A stretch of 64,000 nt of DNA, taken from Prorocentrum cordatum (lineage: Eukaryota > Sar > Dinophyceae > Prorocentrales > Prorocentraceae). The DNA is taken from assembly GCA_963575745.1 (NCBI GenBank), contig CAUYUJ010020281.1:1408869-1472868 (forward strand), given 5' to 3'. Numbering within the stretch: position 1 is the stretch's first letter; the number at the start of each line of letters is the position of its first letter. The notes under the pieces were generated by a model, which was given only the letters and a program-made list of their open reading frames with translations, searched no databases and had not been told where the DNA came from. Positions 40,319 to 51,280 of this stretch are shown piece by piece. The position numbers were made by a program, and so were the translations under genes.

Positions 40319-42235
40319 CCTGCCACGTCCTGCGAATCCTACGCGTATGTGTTGTGCGGTGTGCGTGTAATGTGAGTGACTAGCTCTGCGTATGTTTGTG
40401 CTTTGAGTATGCTTCTGGTTTGTGTGTGTGTGTGTGTCTGTACGTCTGAGGCTGAAATGATGTGGACGTGTGAGCCATGTGGGTGTCGTGTAAGTGTTGC
40501 CCGTGTCTGGCAGGTAAGATGAAACGGACATATACTGGCCTTGTACGGTCTGCGTGTGCGTGTGCGTGTGCATGATGTGTGTGTGTGTGGGGGGGGGGGA
40601 GGAAGGCGAGAAGGGAAGGTAGAGGTGTGATATGAAACGCGGGTGCGACGCGGATGGGAAGAAAACCACTGACCCATTTAGCATGCGGGAAAAAATGAGC
40701 TATCGCCTGAATTGCCGGCCCATCAGGAGCTCGTCTTTCAAGGGGGCACTCCTTGCATTGAACAGGAGGGCGTGTATGAACTTATGACGAGGGAACTTGG
40801 GAAAGGAGGGTGATTTGCAGTACTGTTGATGTACATCGAGTTCTCTCTCTGGTCCATCTCCTCCTCCTCCTCCTCCGCCTCTTCCTCTCCCTGTTCTGCG
40901 GCCATAAGCAAGAACTGCGCAATAACAGGAGAGACGTCGACGTGATCGACGAAACTCCACAGAGACGAAAACTACAAACTTGAGGGGATTATAGAAGCCT
41001 CATCTGAGGCATCCGAACAATACCTTACCGTGCCCGACCCGAGCAACAAAGCGCCACGGTCGTTTTCCTGCGACGTATCCTCCTGCTGTTCCTCCACTCT
41101 CTTCCCATCCATCCCTTCCCCCTCTCTCCGCGCCCCCCTTTGATTTCCCTCCTCCTCCTCCTCCTTCCAGATTCCCTCCTCCTTTCCTTCTCCTCTTCCT
41201 CGTTTTCAACTCTGCCTTCCTCTAGTTCACTCTCTTCCCGTCCTCTCCCCTCTCTCCTCCTCCTCATCTCCCCCTTCTCATCCCTTCCACATTCATCCTC
41301 CTCCTGGTCTCTTGAGCTCACCCCCCCAAACCCCTCACTTGCCTCACCCCCCCAAACCCCTCACGTGCCTCCCGCCTCCCCTGCGAGGAGGTGGCAGAAG
41401 ATGAGGGAGAGCGAGGCTGAGAACGAGGGAGGAATAAGGCAGAGGCAGCGACAACGACGACGACGACGATCACGACGACGACAACGACGAGACACAGCGA
41501 CGCCAGAGCGATTACCACAGCGAGCTTTGGCGCGCTCCTGCGCCTCACTGAGCTCCACGGACTGCTCCGTGGGCAGCGAGGAGAAGGAGATAAGCGACCT
41601 GCGCAGACGACGGCGAAGCCGACGTTCTCGCCATCGTCGGCGACGATGGGCGACGGCAGCGACGACGAATACCGAGGTTCCTACAGCACAGGGTCCACGG
41701 GGACCGACCAGGACGTCAGCAGCAGCGAAGGGGAGACGGACGACAGCGAAGACGACGAGCGGCCTGAGCGCGCCGTGAGGCCATCCGCCCTCCTCGCCCT
41801 CCCCCCCCCCCATCAGAGGGGGGGCGACGCGGGCGAGGAGGGGCAGGGGAAGAGGTGGAGGCGGAGGAGGGGGGGGAGGAGTGGAGGGAGGGGGAGGAGG
41901 AGGAACAGGAGGATGCTGTGGGAGCGGGAGGGGAGAAAGGAGGGGGGGGAGAGGGGAAGAGGGGGTTGGAGGAAGGGGAGCTGGTGAGTGGAGGCTCTCA
42001 TGGCTCGTGGCACGGCCCAAAAAGGCCCGACAGTCATCACGGCGCCACGGCACAACGCTGGGTGGATCTTACGTTTGCCAAGCCCCATGCAGCAGGAGGA
42101 GGAGAAGGAGGATGGGGAGATCGGCATGAGATCGACATGATGATCGGCTCGTCTACTGTCACTGAGAGTCAAAAGGAGGATGGGGAGGAATAGGAAGAGA
42201 AGGAAGAGGATAGGAAGGATGAGGAGGACCACTGC
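40319..42235. other. Unassigned stretch with TG-rich, CTCC-rich, CGA and purine tracts
   Basis: TG-rich 40360-40600; TCC/CTTCC-rich 41135-41310; a ~25-base direct repeat around CACCCCCCCAAACCCCTCAC at 41318-41365; CGACGACGAC at 41450-41500; purine-rich 41820-41990. A 212-codon plus-strand frame (41140-41778) is open across these tracts and is judged compositional. Confidence 0.4.
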
Positions 42236-43112
42236 AAACTCAAGACCCAGCAACGATGTTGGAATGAGCCCTCCCATCCAAGCTCCCTCTCCACAAGCCC
42301 CTACAAAGATGATTTTCCGCTGAGTGGAATGGCCTGTTGGAGGACAACCGTCTGAAGATCCTGACACGTGCCAAAGCACCATTCTCGGGACTCCATTGCC
42401 ACGAATCAACCCGACTGTTGCGTCTTGACGATCCTGAACCGTGCAAACCTTTTCCTGGGACTTCACCACAGCGACTCAACGTAACTGTTGCACCCGTACT
42501 GTCATGAGTCCTTGCAAGACGCCAATTCTGGTACGTTGACCAAGGGGCCCCAATGTGTGTAGACGAAAGGTGCGCAGCGTTAGGGCAATAACCATATGTT
42601 GAAGAGAAACCGCCCTCAAACCGCCAAACTCATGCATGTGCGTAGCGCTAGGGCGAAAACCACATGTTGAACACCACCCGCCCTAACTCTGTCAGACTTG
42701 TGCAACTGTTTGGACGAATGCGAGCGGTGCTAATGCAAGAACTACATGTTGAAAACGAACCGCCCTGAACCCATGAAGCTCTTCCAATTGTCAAGGTGGA
42801 TGTGCATGGCGCTAAGGCGAGAGCCACATTGTGAAAACGGCCCTCGCTTAATCCGTGAAACTCTTGAACTAATTACGCTAATACGATAAACACATGCTGA
42901 AGACCACCCGCCCTCAATCCGTGAAACTCTTGCAGATGTTTCAAACGAGTGTGCACGGCGCTAGGGCGAGGGCCACATTTTGAAAACCACCCGCCGCCCG
43001 CCCTTCATGTGTGAAACCGTTGCCACTTTTGAAAACCTCAAGATCATGAACGGTAAGGAAGTCTCGGGTGAAACGCCCGGCCCGCCCTTCCGACTGGCTT
43101 CGGGATGCGACA
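42236..43112 (+). repeat. Composite dispersed repeat family L, copy 3, with a ~80-bp array
   Basis: It opens with CAACGATGTTGGAATGAGCC and CCATCCAAGCTCCCT (matching 10.56 and 20.58 kb). About six units of 75-85 bases follow (GGCGCTAAGGCGAGAGCCAC, CCGCCCTCAATCCGTGAAACT) at 42560-43030. It ends with AAGTCTCGGGTGAAACGCCC and GGGATGCGACAGGGAG before a GGA tract. Confidence 0.75.
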
Positions 43113-43114
43113 GG

Positions 43115-43235
43115 GAGCAAGAGGAGGAGGAGGAGGAGGAGGAGGAGGAGGAGGAGGAGGCGGAGGAGGAGGAGGAGGAGGAGGAGGGAGGAGGGAGGAG
43201 GGAGGAGGGAGGAAAAAGGAGGGAGGGAGGAGGCA
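43115..43235 (+). repeat. (GGA)n microsatellite
   Basis: GAGGAGGAG units, then GGAGGGAGGAGGG variants. Confidence 0.95.
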
Positions 43236-43934
43236 CGGAGGTTGAGGAACGCGACGCACGAGAGGCGACAGCGACGACGAGGACGAGCCGAGCACGGCGG
43301 CGGGCGTCGCCGACGGGGGCGGCGGCGGCGAGCGTCGGCGCGGCGCGGCGGTCTGGCGCGGGCGACCACTGGGATGCCGAGGGGGCAGGGCTCGTCTGCC
43401 GCAGGGGCCGCCTGTCCTGGGCGGGGGGAGGTGGCCTCCTCTCGGGGCGCGCGAGGAGGGTCGCCTCGGCTGCGGCCTGCGTGCGGGCTCCCGTGGGAGC
43501 GGGCCCCCAGAAGCGCGGGCGGTGCGGTGCGCACTGCAACGGGCTGCGTGCACATGCTGAGCAGAATGCTGCACTTCATGCCCTACAGCAGCAGCCGATG
43601 CGCACTGTACATGCTCTGCCACATCATTCCCCCACCGAAGACGAGGCCTGCCAGCGCGCCGCTTGGGCCGGCATCGATACCAAGAGCTCCACTTGCAGAA
43701 GCCTGTGGTTCCACGTAGCTGGGTTGCCTTGTGGAAGAAGTAGGTAAAAACATAAAGTAGAGAGGCGGACAAAGTGGATTGGATCCAGGCCCTCCCAGAG
43801 AACAACAAAACTCAGCAAAATCATGTCGATTCTTGAAGTAGGAAGACGCTTGAAGTAGATTGGGATCTGGGATTCCAGAAATACCTACTTTCAACGACCG
43901 GCGTGTAAAGCGGGGGTGCAAAAGGGGGGGATTC
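43236..43934. other. Unassigned stretch, GC-rich then balanced
   Basis: GC-rich with GCGGCG words to about 43540, then balanced sequence to 43934. No gene recognised. Confidence 0.35.
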
Positions 43935-43937
43935 GCG

Positions 43938-44060
43938 GAGCAACCCACGTTGCCGGCGTTCCACGCACCTTTCGGCGCCGGGAGGCGCCCTTGCGTCGAG
44001 GACGGCGCCAGGCGGCGGGCCCGAGACCAGCTGAGTGCAGCAGCTTTCGTCCCACCCCTT
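43938..44060 (+). repeat. Dispersed repeat family C, copy 4
   Basis: GGCGCCGGGAGGCGCCCTTG, GTCGAGGA, GGCGGGCCCGAGACCAGCTG, GTGCAGCAGCTTTCGT in the family C order. Confidence 0.65.
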
Positions 44061-44065
44061 GCCCT

Positions 44066-44233
44066 ATATACCAAGGGACCCAAAGACACACGAATAAATA
44101 CACACACTAATAAAAGGACACCCCATATTTCCTCATATTTTCTTGGTTTCTGTCTTCCCGCTCAATTCCAATATTTTTCCAATATTCTCTCAGGACTCGG
44201 CGATGAATTGCGTGTCTGTGTGAATTTCCCCTC

Positions 44234-44236
<3 letters not shown>
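44066..44236 (+). repeat. Dispersed repeat family K, copy 3
   Basis: CCAAGGGACCCAAAGACACAC, AATAAATACACACAC, CATATTTCCTCATATTTTC, CAATATTCTC, GGCGATGAATTGCGTGTCTG in the order of the 15.6 and 16.8-kb copies (motifs abbreviated). Confidence 0.7.

Positions 44237-44285
<49 letters not shown>
44237..44285 (+). repeat. (TA)n microsatellite
   Basis: About 23 TA units. Confidence 0.97.
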
Positions 44286-44288
<3 letters not shown>

Positions 44289-44537
44289 CCCACCCCTTCG
44301 GTCCGGAAGGGCCCTCCCTGGCAGGATCAGTCGGCACCGCATCTGGAAACCGAACCAGGCCAGAGAGCGCAGCGGACCGGGCGGTGCGGGGGGCCGGAAT
44401 CGCATCGGATGGGCCGCGCCGGGCTGCACGCCGGCACTCTGCAGGCATGGGGCCGCCTCGGATCGCGGGCAGCGGCGAGGATAGGGCAGGCCAGAACGCG
44501 TGCCGCATCGGACGGGTCGAATCAAGGCGGGCCGACT

Positions 44538-44711
44538 CTGATGGGCCTGTCTTCCACCTCCACCACCACATAGGTCGGAGGGGGGAAGGAGGACGAGGAC
44601 GAGGAGGAGGAGGAGGACGAGGAGGAGGAGGAGGACGAGGAGGAGGAGGTGGAGGAGGAGGACTCCCTCCCCCTTCAACTTCTGGTGGTGGTGGAAAAGA
44701 AGGCCCATCAG
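44538..44711. mobile_element. Hairpin element with GGA loop (family HP), copy 1
   Basis: The left arm CTGATGGGCCTGTCTTCCACC, CACCACCACATAGGTCGGAGGG is inverted on the right (CCCTTCAACTTCTGGTGGTG, GTGGAAAAGAAGGCCCATCAG, abbreviated). An 80-base GGA/GAGGAC repeat forms the loop. The second copy at 51.53 kb has the same arms and loop type. Confidence 0.78.
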
Positions 44712-45488
44712 TCCCTGGTCTTGGGGACCTGCAGCAGATCCGCCACCATGGCGCGAGAGCGCGAGGCACTGGGCGGGGCACCCTCGAGCCCCCCCATCGG
44801 ACCTGCACGTGCCTTTTGAAGTTGCAGATGCCCCTCGAGGGGCCCTACGGCAGGTTCGCGCCGTGTCGACCCCGGCGTTGGTTCCCGACACCGCGGGAAT
44901 CGCTCAACCTTGAACGATCGGCCGTCCCCGAAACGTCCAAATCATTCCACACCGAACGATTCTGGGTCGCTCGAGGCGTTCAAAATTGAACGCCGTTGGC
45001 GGGGTCGCCGCCGGTCGACACGACACGGACCTACCGTACACGTGCCTGGAAATTGCGAATGCCCCTCGAGGGGCCCAGGGCACCTTTTGCTGGATCTCTC
45101 TGGGCGCGTCGTGGCTGGATGACCGCGTGGCTTCCCCCAAATCATCATTCACAAGCAAGGTGTGCTGTGGTGCTGTCGACCACAGGGAGGGGCAGTCGAG
45201 ATGGCCCCGAGAACCCGAACTGGCCCCGAGCTGGCCCTTGAGGCCCCCGAGAGGCTCCAAGAGATCCCCTCGAGGCCCGCAAGAGGTGCCCAAGAAGCAT
45301 CCAATGAGACTCCGGCCCCAAACCCAGGCACGGTGGCGGGGTGGGTCGAAGGCCGCTAGATCCGCCGTCCCCTGTTGATTGATCACAAGGGCGCCTGGCG
45401 CGCTAATCTTCTCAGAGGACTTTGGCTCTTCTACAACGTCCCCTGAGGCGTCGGCCTATGCCGCCTGCCATCCGGAAAGCTGCTCCAG
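44712..45488. other. Unassigned stretch with a diverged ~230-bp-spaced duplication
   Basis: ACGTGCCTTTTGAAGTTGCAGATGCCCCTCGAGGGGCCC near 44808 (shown here only as landmarks) recurs as ACGTGCCTGGAAATTGCGAATG and CCCCTCGAGGGGCCC near 45038. No gene recognised. Confidence 0.4.
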
Positions 45489-46155
45489 AGGTGGTTGCCA
45501 CAGTTTTTCCTGCTCCAGATGGCTCCCAAATGGCCCACGATGGCCTCCAAGGCGGCCGCGATGGATCCAAGTTCGCCCAAGATAATCGAAGATGGCCTCC
45601 AAGATGGCCCAAGAGAGTCCAAGACGCCTCCAAGCTCGTCCAAGAAGCCTCCAAGACAGCCAACGACGGCCCCAGAGGCCTCCAAGAGGCCTCGAAGAGG
45701 GCTTCAGGAGGGCCCGACGGGACCAGCATCATTGATTTCCCATAGTTTTTGGAGGAATTTGGAATGTGCTTCTTCTCGGCATTCCGACGGCCCAAGATGG
45801 CCCAATAGGCTCCCAGGATTGCCCAAAGATCTCCTCAGAGGCCTCCAAGATGGCCCCAGGACGGCTCAAGAAGCTCCCAAGACAGCCCCCAACGGGCCCC
45901 AAGATGGCCCAAGAGTCATCGAAGAGGCCCAAGATGGCCTCCAAGGGCCCCAAGTCGGTTCAAAGAGGCATCTGAGGCGGCTTCCGACGGCGTCAGACGG
46001 GCCAGGAGCGCCCTAAGACAGCCGGAGCGGCCCCGAACAAGCCCCCAAAGGCTCCCAAGAGGCCCACAGAGTCCCCGAGGAGGCCTCCAAGAGGCCCCCA
46101 GGAAGCTTCCAGGAGACTCCTACAGTGCCCCAAGAGGCTTCCAAGAGACGTCCTC
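45489..46155 (+). repeat. Degenerate CCAAGAnGGCC array (family M), longest copy
   Basis: GCCTCCAAGATGGCCC, GCCCCAAGATGGCCC, GGCTCCCAAGAGGCCC and similar words cover ~660 bases at 10-12-base spacing with no strict period. Frames read Pro/Arg/Lys-rich peptides of no family. Confidence 0.72.
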
Positions 46156-46542
46156 CTCCTTCTCCTGCTCTTGCTCCTCCTCATACTTCCTTTTCCTTCG
46201 TCTCTTTATTCTCCTCTTCCTCAAGTGTTCCCCGAATCATTTCAACGAAACTGGGGGGGAACAGACGATCCGACAGCTCTAGCCCAACGTTCGACCACAT
46301 AGGCCCTTCCAGAAAGGCAGAGGGCGACGGTGATTCGCTGTAGGCGTCTTCGATCCGCCGCCACCGAGCCTGCGGACAGGTGTTGGCGCGCCAACCGCTG
46401 TGACTCTCTTTCAAACTCTTCCAAAAGCATTTTAATACTCTCTGGCCCAAGCCGACAGAAACCCGCCAACCAACGTGGTGCACAACGCCCGCTGGCAGAC
46501 AGCCAAGATCCAAGATGGCCCAAGTTGGCGTCAAAAATTAAA

Positions 46543-46733
46543 GGAACAAAAAGTGACATAAACATAACAACTCGGAGGTCCGCGCGGATTTCTCGGATCG
46601 GCGCTGGACCCCCCTTCCTGGCGCGCTCCGCGCGCCAGGGGCGGCGCCGGAGGCGCCGCCGGGGGGCCCCAGCGCCGATCCGAGAAATCCGCGCGGACCT
46701 CCGAGTTTTTATGTTTATGTCACTTCTTGTTCC
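46543..46733. mobile_element. T-shaped near-perfect hairpin element
   Basis: The left arm 46543-46607 and right arm 46669-46733 are 65-base inverted repeats with two mismatches. Six C (46609-46614) can pair with six G (46661-46666). Inside are two further perfect hairpins: 46617-46626 with 46630-46639 (loop TCC) and 46640-46648 with 46652-46660 (loop GGA). The whole folds as a T. The two loops are complementary to each other. A fragment of the same arms is at 55.37-55.44 kb. Confidence 0.9.
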
Positions 46734-46739
46734 CCTAAA

Positions 46740-46915
46740 GATGGCCCAATTCGATCCAAGATAGCCTCCAAGAATTCCCACGAGGGTTCAAGAGGCATCC
46801 AAACCTGCGCAAGCTGCCTGCAAGACCTGGGGCGATTGCACGACGGTCTCAAGACGGCACAGGAAGCCTCGCAGACGCCCCAAGTAGCATGCATGATGAC
46901 ACCGAGGGGCCCAAC
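46740..46915 (+). repeat. Degenerate CCAAGAnGGCC array (family M)
   Basis: AAGATGGCCCAATTCG, CCAAGATAGCCTCCAAGA and CTCAAGACGGCACAGGAAGCC, shorter and more diverged than the neighbouring arrays. Confidence 0.5.
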
Positions 46916-47000
46916 AGGTCACAGTCACCGATTTGATTGGGGTTGTTCCATGGTGAGGCGTTCTCGCTTCGACAGGCTTCCAAAACAACAGTGTTGGGCG

Positions 47001-47214
47001 CCCGACATGGGCACGGTCAAAACGGGTACAGTGCCCAACAACAAATGCTGTCCAAAACCGACGGCGGCCGCTGTTCGGGCAGGTGGCGTTTTGCCTTCAA
47101 TGAACAACGTCCGCGGCGGCGCGAACAGCGAGTCCTGTTCAAAATGAAAAGGAACTGCTGTTGGGCATCGTACCCATTATTTCCGTATCCATTTCGACCG
47201 TCCCGACCAATACA
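47001..47214. mobile_element. Inverted-repeat element family G, copy 1
   Basis: The left end (GGGCACGGTCAAAACGGGTAC, AGTGCCCAACA) and the reverse complement of the right end (GGTCGAAATGGATACGG, GGGTACGATGCCCAACAGC) are inverted repeats. The interior has ACCGACGGCGGCCGCTGTT and CCGCGGCGGCG. The second copy at 52.03-52.25 kb sits inside family I. Confidence 0.72.
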
Positions 47215-47221
47215 ACCCAAC

Positions 47222-47522
47222 AGGCCCCCCGAATCCCCCCAAGCAGTCCCAAGAGAAGGACCCCAAGACGACCAAATATGGCCCCGAGACGGCCCTCCAG
47301 CAACCCAAGACGGCCCACGAGGGCTCCAAAAGACAGACGGGAGGAGCGTCCCAGGACGGCCCAACAAAGAGCCCCAAGAGAGGTATCCCAAAGACGGTCC
47401 AGCGCAGCCGCCAAGACGGCCCCCGAAGACGCCAGAGACGGCCCGAGCGCACCCGAGAGGGCCCCAAGGTGGCCCGAGAGAGCCCAGGTGGGGTCCAGGC
47501 CCGAAGAGAGCCAGAAGCTGGC
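47222..47522 (+). repeat. Degenerate CCAAGAnGGCC array (family M)
   Basis: CCCCAAGACGACCAAATATGGC, GACGGCCCTCCAGCAACCCAAG, CCCCAAAGTGGCC-like words at 10-12-base spacing (some abbreviated). Confidence 0.65.
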
Positions 47523-47535
47523 CCCACGTTATGAT

Positions 47536-47740
47536 GTTGCAACCTACTTTAGCCTGAAGCACCAGAAAGAATTTCGAGGACCAAGAAAGTACCGAAACTC
47601 GAGGGCTTTCACGTGTCGGGCCCCGGGAGACACTCGTTCGACACCCTTTCGACCCTGTTTCGACCCTGTTTCGCCACTTTTCCAGGTGCTCGAAATTATG
47701 TTTGGGATGTGGTCCGAAAGTGCGATGGGGGCAACATAAG
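47536..47740 (+). mobile_element. Dispersed element family E, copy 2
   Basis: Matches 23766-23961 over its length: GTTGCAACCTACTTTAGCC, AGAAAGAATTTCGAG, TTTCACGTGTCGG, GAGACACTCGTTCGACAC, GGTGCTCGAAATTATG, GGGATGTGGTCC, GCGATGGGGGCAACAT. Confidence 0.75.
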
Positions 47741-48335
47741 CCCCACGGGGTCCCGCCCCTCCCCGGTGTTCCCCCAGTGGCTCTCCCCGAGCGCTGGGGG
47801 GACGCGCAAGCCACCAGCACGGCCGCACCTGCAGAGTCTGGGTGGCCTCAGGCCCGACACGGCAGCCACCGAGGAATGGCCGTGGGACTCTACGCCCAAA
47901 AATATATGGCTCCAAGAGGGCGGGCGGTCCTGGTCGCCATTGCGTCGCTCCAATGGGCTAAAGGCCAAAAGGCCATCACATATAAACGACCGTGGCAAGT
48001 CTAGGCGAGAAACATCGAAACGCGCCACCTCGGCCCCACATTTCAACGCTGATGGGAAGGAGCTGAGCCCATCGCAAGGGCGGGCGAGTACTTCACAATG
48101 CTTCGCATTCCCTTCCGGCGCGGTCGTCCGCCGCCTTCGAGAAGCGGGGTGCTGCTGGGGGGGTTGCTTCGGTACTTCTGCTGGTGGGCGGTCATGTCGC
48201 AGCCGGCGGTTGGAGGCGGCCAAGGAGTCGGAGCTTAATTGATGAGCCCCGAGAAAACCGGTCAAGACGGGGGGGTAGGGGCAAATCCGCTCCAAATCGG
48301 TCCTCGGATCACTCCCCGGGTCCACCTGGTGTTCA
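47741..48335. other. Unassigned non-repetitive stretch
   Basis: Balanced to GC-rich unique sequence with overlapping frames on both strands. No family recognised. Confidence 0.3.
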
Positions 48336-48485
48336 GTCGGGCCTGTCCCCCTACAGGAGGAATATTCCAATTTGGTCAGAAAAATACTCTGGGGACGGTT
48401 TTTTGACCAAATTTGCCGATGTGAGAATATGTTCTTACTGTGTTATTTTTCGTCCAAAATCCCCCTGTAGGGGGACAAGCCCGAC
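48336..48485 (-). mobile_element. MITE family A, copy A6 (interior reversed)
   Basis: Ends GTCGGGCCTGTCCCCCTACAGG and CCTGTAGGGGGACAAGCCCGAC are inverted repeats. The interior CTGGGGACGGTTTTTTGAC is the reverse complement of the usual CGTCCCCAGAC word, so this copy lies in the opposite orientation. 150 bases. Confidence 0.85.
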
Positions 48486-49080
48486 TTAAAACCTGGTGCA
48501 CTTTGTCACCGCGGCCCCAGTTTTGGCAGTCCCGGGGCCCGAACACTGCCTTTACGGTCACCGAGAGAGGCATCAAAAAACCGTCTCGAACCGAACCTCG
48601 ACCCCCCCCCCTTTTCCTGCTGGCCGGAGCCCAGTGCTGGTCCACCTCAAACCTCCGCAGCCGACTCCAAACCCCTCCGAGCTCTCGACCCCGCCTCCTG
48701 GACGGTGTTTCCCTCCGCCGCGGGCCGTCCTCTGCGGGCCCCGTGGGCCCGAAATGAAAGCACCCCCGCGCGGGCCTCGAAAAAGGCGAGGGCCACTGCC
48801 TATGCGCGGCGCTCGGGTTCGATTGGCTCGGTGCACGCGGCGCGGGCCCCTCGATGTGTTCGGTGTCTCGAGGCCTCCAGAGTAGGGCCTGAGTAGAAGG
48901 GGTCCACGGACCCCATTTTCCTGGGCCCTCCTCCCCACGCGCGCCAACCAACGCGAAATTGAGTAACGTCGTAATTCAATCGATGGGAAGCCCCCTGCCG
49001 TTGATCTCTCCCCCGTCCAAGGGGGGGGGTCCCCGGGGGGGGTCCCGGGGGGTTGGTCGCCACCCAGATGCGCCTCCCCC
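48486..49080. other. Unassigned GC-rich stretch
   Basis: It contains G/C runs (for example 49020-49055) and no recognisable gene. Confidence 0.3.
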
Positions 49081-49702
49081 CCGGGGGGTCCCAGGTTCCC
49101 AAAAAGCTCCAGGACGGGCAACGAGTGCCCGAAGAGGCCTTCAAGACGGTCCAAGAGGGCCCCCCATCGCCGATCGATTTGCCCAAGACGCCTTCACGGC
49201 CTTCTAAAGGCCCATGAGGCCTGCAAAACCCCCAAGAGGCATCCAGATGCACTCCCAAGAAGGCCCCAACAAGCAAAAGGCATGATTTTCGCATGAGATT
49301 TAAGGACTTTGGCGCTCTCGCCTCTTCCGCTTATCGAGGATCCAAGACGGCCCAAGAGGCCCCCAAGATCGGCCCAAGACGGCCCAAAGTCCTCTAAGAG
49401 GTTCCCAACATTGCCCAGTAGGGCCCCAAGACGGCCCGAGACGCCTCCAAGACAGGCCAAGAGGCACCAAAGATGGCTCCCAGAGGGTGCCCAGACGGGA
49501 GACCCGAACGGACATCTCGAGCCCTCGCCCCCGAGAAGCTCTCGGGAGGCCCCAAGAGACCTCCAAGACGCCCTCAAGAAGCCCCCAGTAAGCCCCTGGA
49601 GGCCCCCAAGAGGCTCCCGAGAGCCCCCCCAGGAGTCTCCCCAAACGCCCCCAAACTGCCCACCAGCGGCTCCCGAAAGCGCTCCAAAGAGACCCAGAGA
49701 CC
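49081..49702 (+). repeat. Degenerate CCAAGAnGGCC array (family M)
   Basis: CCAAGACGGCCCAAGAGGCCC, CCCAAGACGGCCCGAGACGCC, CTCCAAGACAGGCCAAGAGGC. A short non-array interval lies at about 49265-49325. Confidence 0.7.
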
Positions 49703-49732
49703 CTGACAAGCATCCACTCTTCCCCCTGCTCC

Positions 49733-50335
49733 TCACCCTCCTCCTTCTCCTCCTCCTCCTCCTCCTGTTCCTCCGCCTCGTCTTCATTGTCCTCCACCTG
49801 CTCATTGCCCTTCTCAACCTCTTTATGCCCCAACTCCTCCTCCTCACCCTCCTCCGCATGCTGTTCCCCCTCCTCCCCCTCCTGCTCTACAGCGTCCTCC
49901 TCCTCCTCCTGCTCCTGCTCACCATTTCTCTCCTCCTCATCTCCCTCCGTCGTATCATCTGCCTCATCAACTTCATGATCTAAATCAGCCTTCCCATCAT
50001 GCTCCCCCCCTCCTCCACGTTCTCTCCCCCCAGTGCTCCGCAACCTTACCTCGACCTCGCCCTCCCAAACTCCTCCTTTTCCTGCCCCCCCCTCCTCCCC
50101 CTCCTCCGCGTTTTCTTTATTATCCTGCTCCTCCGAATCCCATACTCCTCGTCCTCCTACTGCTCCTTCACCCCCCCGTCCTCCCCCTGCCCCTGCTCCC
50201 CCTCCTCATCCTCCTCCGCATCCTCCTACCCCTCCTGCTACTCCACCGCGTCATCCGCTTCCTCCTCCTGCTCCGCCTGCCCCTCCTCCTCCTCATCGTC
50301 CTCATCGTTGTCTTCGGGGTCGGCAGCACTGGCCT
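49733..50335 (+). repeat. TCC/CTC-rich pyrimidine tract
   Basis: About 600 bases of CTCCTC, CCTCCTCC and CTGCTCC words with interruptions. The 247-codon Glu-rich frame on the minus strand is a product of this composition. Confidence 0.8.
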
Positions 50336-50379
50336 TGAGGCCTTCACTATAGGGACTGCGTAGGTGGGGTCGCTGGGTC

Positions 50380-50512
50380 TTGCAGTATCGCCGATGCATC
50401 GGCGATGCATCGGCGTCGTCGGCGCTTCATCGGTGACGTCGGCGTGAAGAAAACCAGGCTCCACATCGAACAACATTGCCGATGCATCGGCGATGCGGCG
50501 GCGATCCTTCGA
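50380..50512 (+). repeat. Dispersed repeat family B, partial copy 5
   Basis: ATCGCCGATGCATCGGCGATG appears at 50390 and again, shortened, near 50478 (GCCGATGCATCGGCGATG), with CATCGGCGTCGTCGGCGC between. The GC block of full copies is missing. Confidence 0.5.
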
Positions 50513-50585
50513 CCCCATCAACTCTGACCCCATCTGGGAAGCGTACAACGTGACGCGGGCCCCTGTCTCCGTGCCCCTCTGAGCG

Positions 50586-50586
50586 G

Positions 50587-50641
<55 letters not shown>

Positions 50642-50644
50642 GCA
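50586..50644 (+). repeat. (GCA)n microsatellite
   Basis: About 18 AGC/GCA units. The frame reading poly-Cys on the other strand is an artefact. Confidence 0.96.
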
Positions 50645-51280
50645 GACAGTGCCATCGAGCCCCAATGCCCAAGCCTGCCTGCTGCAAGCGCCCATCGAGA
50701 ACAGCCAGAGGCAATCACTGCCGCCACGCTGCTACGATCTCTGGTGCAATCCGGGTCCTCGTGCAAGAATTCGTAGGTCAGGTTGCTGCGAGCCGCTTCA
50801 TTTCTGCGACCCCTCCGCAGCCCTCGTCCACCTGGACCTCCTCGTCCCTCCTCCTCCCTCTCCCCCTCTGACATCTGCAACGATATGCAGCTGCTGATGC
50901 AGTCTCGGCCCCTGACAAGCCGTGCAACAACGTGCACAGGAAGAACTACAATCAAAACCATAATCATGACCTCGTGCACACGCAAGAGGTTATAAACTAG
51001 TGCAGGTCGCTGGAAGGTGTAGACAAAGCGCCAGGACACGCGAACGAGCCCGCATTTCTCCGTGACTGGCGCAGCTGTGGCGCACGGCAGTGTCTGGAGG
51101 CCACTGAAGGCCGCCAGAGCGCCCCCAAACGGGCGAATCCTGTCGACAAACCTCGACCTTCTCTGCTCGTCCCTCCCCCCGGCAAGCGACCGACGTCGCT
51201 ACGAACTCGTTCCGTACATGTGTCGCCCCTGGACCTCTCGACCCACTCCTGGGAACCCAGGCCATCTGGGAGGAGTGGGG
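50645..51280. other. Unassigned non-repetitive stretch
   Basis: Balanced sequence. A partly open frame is present on both strands with no recognised family. Confidence 0.3.

Noticed and set aside
46543-46733. Terminal repeat of an integrated small DNA virus
   Set aside because: Only the T-shape is similar. No replication or capsid gene lies nearby, and a second decayed copy points to a MITE-like family.
49733-50335. Glu-rich acidic protein of about 250 residues
   Set aside because: Opposite strand of a TCC/CTC tract. All frames on both strands are open and simple.
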